Shown here: positions 1-6,943 of the stretch, piece by piece
Layout of the letters: each line of letters begins with the position of its first letter
How positions within the stretch are numbered: position 1 is the stretch's first letter
Assembly: GCA_020847555.1 (NCBI GenBank)
Contig: JADLBT010000301.1
Coordinates: 1-22,562 of the forward strand
DNA from: Gemmataceae bacterium
Lineage (GTDB): Bacteria > Planctomycetota > Planctomycetia > Gemmatales > Gemmataceae
Direction of reading: 5' to 3'
Length of the DNA stretch: 22,562 nucleotides
Made by a program: the position numbers and the translations under genes
Notes under the pieces: generated by a model
The model's input: only the letters and a program-made list of their open reading frames with translations
Database searches by the model: none
Told to the model about the DNA's origin: nothing

Positions 1-140
1 CGCAGATCCAGTCCTTTATGCACAAGTTGCTTCATTTGCCTGAGCATGTTATGAGCTACTTCCTTCATCCTTGTGTCGCCTATGCTACTCAATGATGTGT
101 GAGTATCTTATTTGCCGATGTAATATCGCACTTCTCGCTG

Positions 141-173
141 AAGTGACTTGGGCATCCATGCTCCAAGTCACTT
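141..173. repeat. Short perfect inverted repeat in the leader of the first gene
   Basis: An 11-bp perfect inverted repeat (arms 141-151 and 163-173, arm AAGTGACTTGG) encloses an 11-nt loop that can itself form a 4-bp inner stem. It lies in A+T-richer DNA about 50 nt before the first gene. No T-run follows on either strand, so a classical intrinsic terminator is not supported. It could end transcription from a gene left of the window or be a structured leader. I see no gene in 1-223. Confidence 0.5.
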
Positions 174-223
174 AGCTCGGCGTTCGGCCCCAGGAGACTC
201 TCCCTCAACAGAAGAGAATCGCC

Positions 224-748
224 ATGTTCACTGCACATCGCTGGCTCCTCCTCGCGCTGTCTGCGGGCACGATACTGCTCGGCGACTCACCGCAACTCCG
301 GGCGCAGGATCTTCGCGAGGTGGCCACTCTCAGCGACGACAGTAAGCCTCTCAGGACGACCCGATTCGCGTTTTTTACGCCCGACGGCAAGTCACTCGTT
401 ATGGGTGATGACTTTGGCGCGGTCAGCCTGTGGGATCGGGAAACCAAGAAAAGTAAGGGGCGGTGGGTCAACCCAACCCTCGACGACCGCTTCCATCACG
501 TTATGAATGCCGCGATCAGCCCGGACGGCAAGTGGCTGGTCACGACGGTAAATCCTCTGGCAGGAAAAGATGCTTCGGGTGCGATCCTATTCGAACTCGC
601 CACCGGCAAGAGGCTCCACCGATTCGGACCCGGTGAAAAGGGCGGCGGCGACGTGTGGATCGCCGCGTTCAGCCCGGATGGTAAGACCTTGGTGACAGGC
701 AATGAAAGCGGCTATCTCATCCTCTGGGACGTTGTCTGTCGGCTGTAA
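224..748 (+). CDS. Secreted WD40-repeat protein, probably C-terminally truncated
   Basis: A 174-aa protein with an N-terminal signal peptide (hydrophobic stretch WLLLALSAGTILLG, likely cleavage after LRAQ). About three WD40 blades follow, seen as repeated phrases such as FFTPDGKSLVMG, ISPDGKWLV and FSPDGKTLVTGNESG, ending in LILWD. WD40 propellers normally need about seven blades, but this one stops a few residues after a blade-closing WD. The stop lies 8 bp from the end of the convergent kinase gene, which suggests the 3' part was lost in a rearrangement. Only a weak ribosome site (GAAGAGA) precedes the ATG. The product is predicted to be exported. No enzymatic domain is visible and its partner is unknown. 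Confidence 0.6.
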   Translation: MFTAHRWLLLALSAGTILLGDSPQLRAQDLREVATLSDDSKPLRTTRFAFFTPDGKSLVMGDDFGAVSLWDRETKKSKGRWVNPTLDDRFHHVMNAAISPDGKWLVTTVNPLAGKDASGAILFELATGKRLHRFGPGEKGGGDVWIAAFSPDGKTLVTGNESGYLILWDVVCRL

Positions 749-756
749 CGCTTTGA

Positions 757-2058
757 TTATCGGAACAGCGGAAATACGAGTTGGCTGATGAGCACGGTTG
801 CGCCTGCCGTGAGAGCAATCAGCAGCCCGGTCTTCCACCACTCGGAGCCGGTCGCTTTCGGCACTCCGGCTGTTTCCGGCTCGCGGGGGAGGGGAAGGAC
901 AGGCCGCCGCGCGATCATCGTGGACCGATCCCGGAGGAGGCGCTCAGTGGTCAGCGCCGTGGGCGGCGCGGCGGACGGCGCGACCGTGGGCGGGGCGGCC
1001 ACCCTGGGCGGAGGAGCGGAGGGCGTGAGGGGCAACCTCCAGGTCGGCACCGAACCCCCGGGCAAGGTGGCCGGCGCCTGGCGCTGCGTGGCCGACGCGC
1101 TGACGCCTGCCCGCCCGTTCCCCTCAGGCACGATCCCTTCGCTCGACCGGGCGGGGGCGTGGCCCGGCGCGGGTCGGTCCTGCGGGTTCCCGGTGGAGGT
1201 CGCGGAGGGCAAGGCCGGGATAGGCCGATCCCCGAGCAGGTCGTCCAGGAACTCGCGGCAGGTCGGGGTGCGCCGGTCCGGATCCGGTTCCATCGCGCGC
1301 AGGAGGGCTTGCTCGGTCCGTCCCGACAGGTCCGGCGCCAGGTCGCGGGTCGGCGTCAGCTCGTTGTTCAGCTTGCGCATCATGATCCGGACCGGATCTC
1401 CGTGGCCGAACGGCAACTCGCCGGTCACCATCTGATACAGCGTGGCGGCGAGGGAGTAGACGTCGCACCGGGCGTCGGCGTTCTTGGCGTTGCGGAACTG
1501 TTCCGGGGCCATGAAGTTCGGCGTCCCCAGTCCGGACCCGGTCCGGGTCAGCTCGCCGACGGCGTCGAGTTCCTTCCCGAGCCCCAGGTCGGTCAGCTTC
1601 GCCTGCCCGTCGGCCGTCACCAGGATGTTGTCCGGCTTGACGTCGCGGTGCAGCAGGCCGAGTTCGTGCGCGTGCTGCAGCCCCTCGCCAACCTGGACGA
1701 TGATCCGCAGCGCCTTCTCCTCGGTCAGCCGCCCCTGCCGGTCGAGCTGCTCGCCGAGCGACACGCCATCGACGAACTCCATCACCAGGTACGGCTCCTG
1801 CCCCTGCCCGCTGTACTCCAGGACGCGAACGATGCTGGGGTGGTGGACCCGGCTGGCGATGCGGAACTCCTGCTCGAATCGCTTGAGCAGGAGCGGCTTG
1901 CGGGCGACGTGGGACGGCATGACCTTGACGGCCACGATTTCCTTGGTGACCCAGTGGGCCGCCTTGAAGACCGCGCCCATGCTCCCCTCGCCCAGTTTTT
2001 CCAGCAGGTCGTAGTTGCCGAGGGTGCCGAGGGAAGCCGCAGAGTTCTCCAGCGCCAT
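757..2058 (-). CDS. Membrane-anchored Ser/Thr protein kinase (Hanks type)
   Basis: A 433-aa kinase predicted to phosphorylate Ser/Thr on unknown partners. The kinase domain spans residues 16-275: glycine loop GEGSMGAV (23-30), ATP lysine in VAVK (K45), catalytic loop HRDVKPDN (137-144), metal-binding TDLGLGK with DLG in place of DFG (157-159), and APE (184-186). A Pro/Ala-rich linker (about 280-400) leads to one C-terminal membrane helix (about 406-430), which should put the kinase in the cytoplasm with almost nothing outside. The start was chosen at the ATG at 2058 because GGAG lies 10 nt before it and the kinase fold begins soon after. The longer in-frame start at 2142 adds Cys/Gly-rich residues with no family resemblance. 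It is the last gene of the minus-strand adaptor cluster and may sense or regulate that system. Confidence 0.9.
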   Translation of the reverse strand: MALENSAASLGTLGNYDLLEKLGEGSMGAVFKAAHWVTKEIVAVKVMPSHVARKPLLLKRFEQEFRIASRVHHPSIVRVLEYSGQGQEPYLVMEFVDGVSLGEQLDRQGRLTEEKALRIIVQVGEGLQHAHELGLLHRDVKPDNILVTADGQAKLTDLGLGKELDAVGELTRTGSGLGTPNFMAPEQFRNAKNADARCDVYSLAATLYQMVTGELPFGHGDPVRIMMRKLNNELTPTRDLAPDLSGRTEQALLRAMEPDPDRRTPTCREFLDDLLGDRPIPALPSATSTGNPQDRPAPGHAPARSSEGIVPEGNGRAGVSASATQRQAPATLPGGSVPTWRLPLTPSAPPPRVAAPPTVAPSAAPPTALTTERLLRDRSTMIARRPVLPLPREPETAGVPKATGSEWWKTGLLIALTAGATVLISQLVFPLFR

Positions 2059-2265
2059 GGGCTCGGTTCTCCAGAACGGGTCGGCCGGAGGGCCGCGGAA
2101 GACGCCTCCGGCGACACACGAGCGGCACGCGCCGGCGAGCAACCGGGGGTGGGGTTCCTGGACTTCTAACGGAAAGGTAGCACACGAAACCGGGTCGCGC
2201 CGGATCGTCGGGATGTGCGGAGCCCTGACGCAGGTTCAAGGAGAGTGGTGCGGAAAGACCCTGCC

Positions 2266-2336
2266 AAAGCTCACGGGCGGCGTTTCGTGGGGGAAGTCTC
2301 CGGCGCTTCCCCCACGGAACGTCGCCCGTGGGCTTT
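2266..2336. repeat. 31-bp-arm palindrome at the end of the M50/HlyD gene
   Basis: Arms 2266-2296 and 2306-2336 enclose a 9-nt loop. The arms differ at three positions, and on a plus-strand transcript all three would be G-U wobbles. The TAA stop of the M50/HlyD gene (2335-2337) sits at the end of the right arm. The element occupies the gap between that gene and the kinase gene. It could end or attenuate transcription, or protect mRNA ends; no U-run is present. The remaining gap, 2059-2265, shows no gene and no convincing promoter. Confidence 0.75.
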
Positions 2337-4581
2337 ACAGCAAGCCGAGGTCGAACGTCTGGGACAGCGAGCGCCATGCCCACCACCCGAGACTGTGGTA
2401 CTCGACATGGATCTTCACCTGCGCCATCGTGCCCGGGGCGATCGAGCTGTCCGGGTTGATGAAGTGGACCCCGACCAGGTACACCTGGGCCTGCGGTTCC
2501 AGCGCGTTCGGCTGCGACGTCGGCTTGACCGCCAGCGGGCCGCCGCCGCGCGTCGAGAGCTGCAGCGGGACCGTCCGGTCGGCCGACTGCGGGAGGTGGA
2601 CCACCTTGCCCTGCCACGTCTTCCCCGCCAGTCCGCTCACCCGGATCGTCACCTCCAGCGGCTCCCCGGTCTGGCGCTTCTGGCGCAGGTCGGCGCGGAC
2701 CAGGTCGTAATCGGCTGGCGAGACCGGCACAAGCACCCGGAGTTGCCGCGGGTCGCCGATGCTGCAGAACGGGACTTCCAGATCCTTCACCTCCCACGTC
2801 TTGTACAGCTCGTCGATCTTCGGCAGCCCCATCACGTAGCCGTCGGTCGGCGCCACCAGCGTGAGCCGCTTCGTTGTCTCCACCAGGGTGGCAAGCCGCT
2901 GCTCGATCACGCGCCGCTCCGCGACCGCGTCGGCATGGCGCTTCGTCAGGGTGTCGCGCTCGCTGCTGTTGGTCGTTCGGGCCAGCTCGGCCTCGAACGC
3001 CCGGGCCAGGTCGGCCTGGTGCTGCAACTGGGCGCGCAGCTTCAGCTCGTCCTCGGCCAGCTTCTGGCTGGTGAATTCGGCCAGGATCGCCCCCTTCTTG
3101 ACGTACTGCCCCTCCTTGACCGCCACCCGCTCCAGCCGGCCGGGGACGACGACGGGCACCTTCTCCATCGCCTGCGGTTGCACCTGCACCAGCCCGGACT
3201 GCCGCACCCGGCTGACCGGCAGCGGCAGGAAGAAGAACGCCAGGATCAGGCCGGCCAGCACGCACGAGCTGAGCGTCACGCGCACCGGTTTCATGTCGGG
3301 AAGCCTCCCACGCTTGTAAAGGTTCTGGCCCAGCCGGAACAGCGGCCAGCCGATCATCGACCCGACCGCCAGCAGGGCCAGCAGGTTGCTGATAATCTCG
3401 AGCTTGTACGGCTTGAGGAACGTTGCCATGAACTTGAGGATGACGAACGTGATCACCCAGCGGTAGATGTAGCTCGTGATCGCATACGTCACGAAGAGGA
3501 TGCGCCGCCACCGCTCCATGTACGGCTCCGGCTGTACCTCGATCCCCAGGCAGTGGTCCATCACAATCCGCTGCAGATAGCGGTTCGACCGATCACGCAG
3601 GTTCGGGATCTCCAGCCAGTCGGCCAGGATGTAGTACCCATCGTAGCGCATCAGCGGGTTGCCGTTGAACACCACCGTGCTGACGCTGCACACGACCATC
3701 AGGCACAGCGACATGTGGTTGACGAACGGCGACGCGGGCGTGTTCCACCAGATGAACGTCGCGACGGCGGCAATCATCAGCTCGACATAGATGCCGGCGA
3801 AGCTGATGATGATGCGCTTCCACTTGCTCGGCAGCGTCCACGCATCGGACACGTTGCAGTACATGCACGGCGACAGGCACAGGAACAGCAGCCCCATCTC
3901 GTGGACTTCGCCGCCGAACGCCTTGCAACTTAACCCGTGGCCGAACTCGTGGATGACCTTGACGATGCCGAGGGCCGCCCACAGGTAGATGACCGTCTTG
4001 AAACTGAAGAACTCGTGGTACGACGGCAGCCGGTCGAGGAACGACTGGAAGTGAGTCAGAACGAGGAAGACCGCTCCGAGCATCACGCCGACGCTGAAGA
4101 GGAGGAACCAGGTCGTGAAGATCCAGCGCAGGTACGGCAACATCCGGGTCAAGAGCCGATCCGGATCGAAGATCGGCAGCTTGATGTAGAGGATGTTGGT
4201 GAACGCCTGCAGGATCTCGCGCCGGCGCCGCTTCTTGCGGCGGTCGAACAGCTGCTGGCCGGCCTGCGGCGACTCGTTCTGGGCGAGGCCGGCGGTCAGG
4301 AGTTGCTGGCCGAAGTGTTCGAGATCCTCGAGCGTCAGCCGGTCCGGGCGAAAGCGCTTCTCGAACGCCTTCTGGGCATCGTCCAGCGTGTGGCCGCCGT
4401 CCATCTGGCGGATCAGGAAGTGTTCCTGCTCCTTGAATCGATAATAGCGGAGGCTGACCGGATCCTTGACGACGTAGTATGTCCGCCCTTCGTACTTCTG
4501 CGGCGTGACCTGCAGGTCCGGCCGGACACGCAGGCGGACCTTCTTGCGTCGTTCGAGGTCGCTGGCGGGGGTTTCTTTCAT
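2335..4581 (-). CDS. PqqD-like / M50 site-2-type protease / HlyD-adaptor fusion membrane protein
   Basis: A 748-aa polytopic membrane protein. Residues 21-100 resemble a PqqD-like peptide-binding domain (VTPQKYEGRTYYVVKDP, then a helical segment with LDDAQKAFEKRF). Residues 150-455 are an M50 metalloprotease membrane core: zinc motif HEFGH (211-215), the family phrase CMYCNVSDAW (239-248), and third ligand region NPLMRYDGYY (308-317), with several hydrophobic helices before, between and after. Residues 460-748 are a HlyD-type adaptor: lipoyl half PGRLERVAVKEGQYVKKGAIL, coiled coil about 505-570, second lipoyl half VAPTDGYVMGL, and a beta-barrel ending near IAPGTMAQVKIHVE. This layout recalls putative peptide zinc metalloproteases of the YydH type. 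The ATG at 4581 was chosen; the frame is open to 4740, but that extension reads through a palindromic repeat. Substrate and partner pump are unknown. Confidence 0.85.
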   Translation of the reverse strand: MKETPASDLERRKKVRLRVRPDLQVTPQKYEGRTYYVVKDPVSLRYYRFKEQEHFLIRQMDGGHTLDDAQKAFEKRFRPDRLTLEDLEHFGQQLLTAGLAQNESPQAGQQLFDRRKKRRRREILQAFTNILYIKLPIFDPDRLLTRMLPYLRWIFTTWFLLFSVGVMLGAVFLVLTHFQSFLDRLPSYHEFFSFKTVIYLWAALGIVKVIHEFGHGLSCKAFGGEVHEMGLLFLCLSPCMYCNVSDAWTLPSKWKRIIISFAGIYVELMIAAVATFIWWNTPASPFVNHMSLCLMVVCSVSTVVFNGNPLMRYDGYYILADWLEIPNLRDRSNRYLQRIVMDHCLGIEVQPEPYMERWRRILFVTYAITSYIYRWVITFVILKFMATFLKPYKLEIISNLLALLAVGSMIGWPLFRLGQNLYKRGRLPDMKPVRVTLSSCVLAGLILAFFFLPLPVSRVRQSGLVQVQPQAMEKVPVVVPGRLERVAVKEGQYVKKGAILAEFTSQKLAEDELKLRAQLQHQADLARAFEAELARTTNSSERDTLTKRHADAVAERRVIEQRLATLVETTKRLTLVAPTDGYVMGLPKIDELYKTWEVKDLEVPFCSIGDPRQLRVLVPVSPADYDLVRADLRQKRQTGEPLEVTIRVSGLAGKTWQGKVVHLPQSADRTVPLQLSTRGGGPLAVKPTSQPNALEPQAQVYLVGVHFINPDSSIAPGTMAQVKIHVEYHSLGWWAWRSLSQTFDLGLL

Positions 4582-4603
4582 GGGATGTCGTGTTCCGGAG
4601 TCG

Positions 4604-4728
4604 CCATCCGAGCCCGCAGCGTCAGCGCGGGTTAAAGACAAGCACCCGCGCTGACGCTGCGGGCTCGGATGGCACTGGTTGCGCCGGGCGCCGTCAAGCA
4701 CCCGCGCTGACGCTGCGGACTCGGATGG
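4604..4728. repeat. Palindromic repeat, AGCGTCAGCG family, with an extra arm
   Basis: A perfect 29-bp inverted repeat (arms 4604-4632 and 4644-4672, 11-nt loop) fills the gap between the HlyD-WD40 and M50/HlyD genes. A third copy of the right arm, with one mismatch, follows at 4700-4728; with the shared CAAGC prefix the two direct copies are 34 nt each (4639-4672 and 4695-4728). Related palindromes occur at 12737-12796 and 17076-17143, so this is a dispersed family within the window. Spurious reading frames through it give phrases like SPQRQRG, which from memory recur in Gemmata-type annotations. Confidence 0.85.
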
Positions 4729-4739
4729 TCGCTCACCCA

Positions 4740-6815
4740 TTACGGTTGTTCGACGACCAGCGTGACGCGGCGGCCCGGCATCAGTCGGCCGCTCGGGTAC
4801 TCGGGCGTCTCGGGATTGTCCAGGTTCACCGTCAGCCGTAGCTTGCTCGCGTCGAGGGTCCGGTCAACGTGCGTCACGGTCAGCGGCTGACGCTGCTCGT
4901 TCACCCGGATGCGGTGATTCTTGACCTCCTCCCGAGTCGGGACCGGCCACAGGTGGACGTATCCGTCCTTCGTGCCGGAGACGGCGAACGTCCCGTCCGG
5001 GGCGAACGCGGCGCACGTCACCGGCGAGCGCTCGGTGGTGACGAACTGGCGCACCTCGTACCCGCGCGCGGTCGGCGTCGGGGTCCGCCACAGCTGCATC
5101 CGGCCCTCGGTCCCGCCGGCCGTCAGCAGCAGGGTGCCGTCGGGCGAGAACTGGGCGAGCGTCTCGAACGGAGTGGCCGCCGGGTTCTGCAGGACGGCCA
5201 TCGTCCGGTGCTTGTCGGTCGAGAGCAGCTGCAGTGTCCGCCCCTGATCGAAGATCATGAGCTTGCCGTCGGCGCTGACGCCGGGGTGCTGGACGCTCCC
5301 GCCGCGCCCAAGGATCGGCCTTCCGTCGAGCCGGGCGCCTTCCTTGTGCAGGTTCCAGACGCGCAGCGTGTTGTCGCGGCCCGCCGAGATCAGCTTGCCC
5401 TGCGGCGTGAAGGTCAGAGCCGTCACGATGCCCTGGTGCGGATTATCGACACCGTGTTCATGGTCGAACGGGTACAGCAGCTTGGCGCTGGCCGTCTCCC
5501 ACATCAGCATGCGGTTGTCCTGGCCACTGCTGGCGAAGTACTTGCCATCGGGGCTGAAGGCCAGAGCCGTGACGGCATCGGTGTGCGCATCCTTGATCTC
5601 ACGCAGCGTGTCCCTGGGGTTGTCCAGATCGCCCAGGAAGATACGGCCATCGGCGGTGCCGGCCACGAACAGGCTGCGCCCCGAAGCAGGCGGACTGCAG
5701 GCGACGACACGTACCGGGGAGTCCACGTAGACCGCCTCCGGCGCGCCCTCCTGGTTGCGCCGCCACACGCACACGGTCCGGTCCTCACTGGCCGAGATGA
5801 AGCGCGGATTGGTCGGCTGCTTCCTGTCGAAGCTGATGGCGACACTGTTGATCTCTCCGCGGTGGGCCTTGATCAACGGCAGCGGGGCCGTCTCGTGGGT
5901 CGGCTCGACGATGACGCGCATCCCCTGTTTGACCAGGTCGGCGTACTGCGACTCGACCGACCCCTCGACGCGCAACCGGCTGATGCTGTACAGGTGCATC
6001 ACGGGCTCAAAGTTCTTCACCCCCTCGCCCATGTGCTTGTAGATCATTTTGATGATGCTCTTGCCGGGGAACATGTTGCGGATCTCGTGCTGCCGCAGCT
6101 CGGCCACGGCCTGGTCCGCCTCGATCCGGGTCAGGTTCACCGCCTCCCGCTTGGCGACCTCCTCCTGAACGTACTTGTCGCGCGTCAGTACGGCCGCGGC
6201 GTACTCCTCCTCGGAGATGACGTTCCCGATGCGGGCCTGCCGGAGGATCTTCGCTCGCTCCAGGCGTGCCTCCGCTTCCTTCGCCGTGGCAACGGCGGCG
6301 GTGTGGTCGGCGATGGCGGCAACGATCTTGGCCTGTTTGAACAGCCGGTCGTTCATCGCCTTGGTCGGATCGACCAGGGCCACCATGCGGCCGCTCTCGA
6401 TGATGTCGCCGTCCTTCCATCGCCGGTAGGTGAGGGTCGTCGGTTTGCCACCGACCAGAATCTGGGCGGTCGGCAGGTTCTTCTGCCCGAGGATCTCCTC
6501 GGACTCCACCAGCTCGCCGATAAACAGGATGATACCGTCCTTCGCGGCGGCGATGTCCTGCTTGTCGATGGAGTTGATCAGGCAGTCAGGAATCACGACC
6601 TGCCGACGGCTGACGGGCTCGTCGTCGAGCGGCTGCAGCACCGGGACCGGGAGCCTGTACAGCGCGTCCCCGAGTTTCGCGACCGCGGCGTCCCGCTGGC
6701 TCGCGTGGGCGGCCGAGGTGGTCGGTTCCGGGGCGAACGGACCCAGCTCGCAGTACCACGCGACGATACCACCGATGCCCAGCGCCAGGATCAAGGTCAG
6801 CAAGAAACGGCCCAT
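4740..6815 (-). CDS. HlyD-type membrane-fusion adaptor with an inserted seven-bladed WD40 propeller
   Basis: A 691-aa protein with an N-terminal membrane anchor (residues 4-22). An adaptor part follows: a barrel/lipoyl region (about 75-150, KDGDIIESGRMVALVDP), a coiled-coil hairpin (155-245) and the first barrel strands (LRVEGSVESQYADLVKQGMR, about 281-300). Residues 318-625 then form about seven WD40 blades (about 318-352, 365-398, 408-441, 460-489, 505-533, 552-578, 596-625), with phrases such as FSPDGKYFASSGQDN and ISAGRDNTLRVWN. After the propeller the adaptor barrel resumes (LTVNLDN, then GRLMPGRRVTLVVEQ at the C-terminus). A strong Shine-Dalgarno GGAGG lies 8 nt before the ATG at 6815. 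The protein probably sits outside the cytoplasmic membrane and bridges a transporter to other envelope parts. The insertion is unusual. Blade boundaries are judged by eye. Confidence 0.88.
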   Translation of the reverse strand: MGRFLLTLILALGIGGIVAWYCELGPFAPEPTTSAAHASQRDAAVAKLGDALYRLPVPVLQPLDDEPVSRRQVVIPDCLINSIDKQDIAAAKDGIILFIGELVESEEILGQKNLPTAQILVGGKPTTLTYRRWKDGDIIESGRMVALVDPTKAMNDRLFKQAKIVAAIADHTAAVATAKEAEARLERAKILRQARIGNVISEEEYAAAVLTRDKYVQEEVAKREAVNLTRIEADQAVAELRQHEIRNMFPGKSIIKMIYKHMGEGVKNFEPVMHLYSISRLRVEGSVESQYADLVKQGMRVIVEPTHETAPLPLIKAHRGEINSVAISFDRKQPTNPRFISASEDRTVCVWRRNQEGAPEAVYVDSPVRVVACSPPASGRSLFVAGTADGRIFLGDLDNPRDTLREIKDAHTDAVTALAFSPDGKYFASSGQDNRMLMWETASAKLLYPFDHEHGVDNPHQGIVTALTFTPQGKLISAGRDNTLRVWNLHKEGARLDGRPILGRGGSVQHPGVSADGKLMIFDQGRTLQLLSTDKHRTMAVLQNPAATPFETLAQFSPDGTLLLTAGGTEGRMQLWRTPTPTARGYEVRQFVTTERSPVTCAAFAPDGTFAVSGTKDGYVHLWPVPTREEVKNHRIRVNEQRQPLTVTHVDRTLDASKLRLTVNLDNPETPEYPSGRLMPGRRVTLVVEQP

Positions 6816-6831
6816 GCCAGGCCCTCCAAAA

Positions 6832-6942
6832 AGCGGTCAGCGGTGGTGCGAGAACCTCTCCCCTCCAGCCCCCCTCCCCTGCGAGGGCAGGGGGAGGGGA
6901 CCGGCCGAGAGGTTGAGACACCACCTCTGAGCGCTCACCGCT
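6832..6942. repeat. Long imperfect palindrome filling an intergenic gap
   Basis: Nested paired segments are AGCGGT/ACCGCT (6832-6837 with 6937-6942), GTGGTG/CACCAC (6843-6848 with 6919-6924), AACCTCTC/GAGAGGTT (6853-6860 with 6907-6914), and a C-rich/G-rich core (about 6871-6882 with 6887-6900, one bulge). Together they occupy nearly the whole gap between the stop of the GAF-HlyD gene (6944) and the Shine-Dalgarno site of the next gene. The core resembles the CTCCCCTGCGAGGGCAGGGG-like dispersed repeats that I recall from many GC-rich genomes. It may modulate expression of the downstream gene. Confidence 0.7.
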
Positions 6943-6943
6943 C

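Noticed and set aside
781..2169. Long plus-strand open frame opposite the kinase gene
   Set aside because: Arg/Gly/Pro-rich with no domain; it mirrors the kinase gene, as expected for GC-rich DNA with few stops.
1124..3511. Very long minus-strand frame spanning the kinase and part of the M50 gene
   Set aside because: It is out of frame with two well-supported genes and crosses the palindrome; composition is Arg/Ala/Gly/Pro-rich without motifs.
4582..4740. N-terminal extension of the M50/HlyD protein to 4740
   Set aside because: It is the translation of a palindromic repeat (SPQRQRG-like phrase) and would abut the upstream gene's stop; the ATG at 4581 begins the conserved part.
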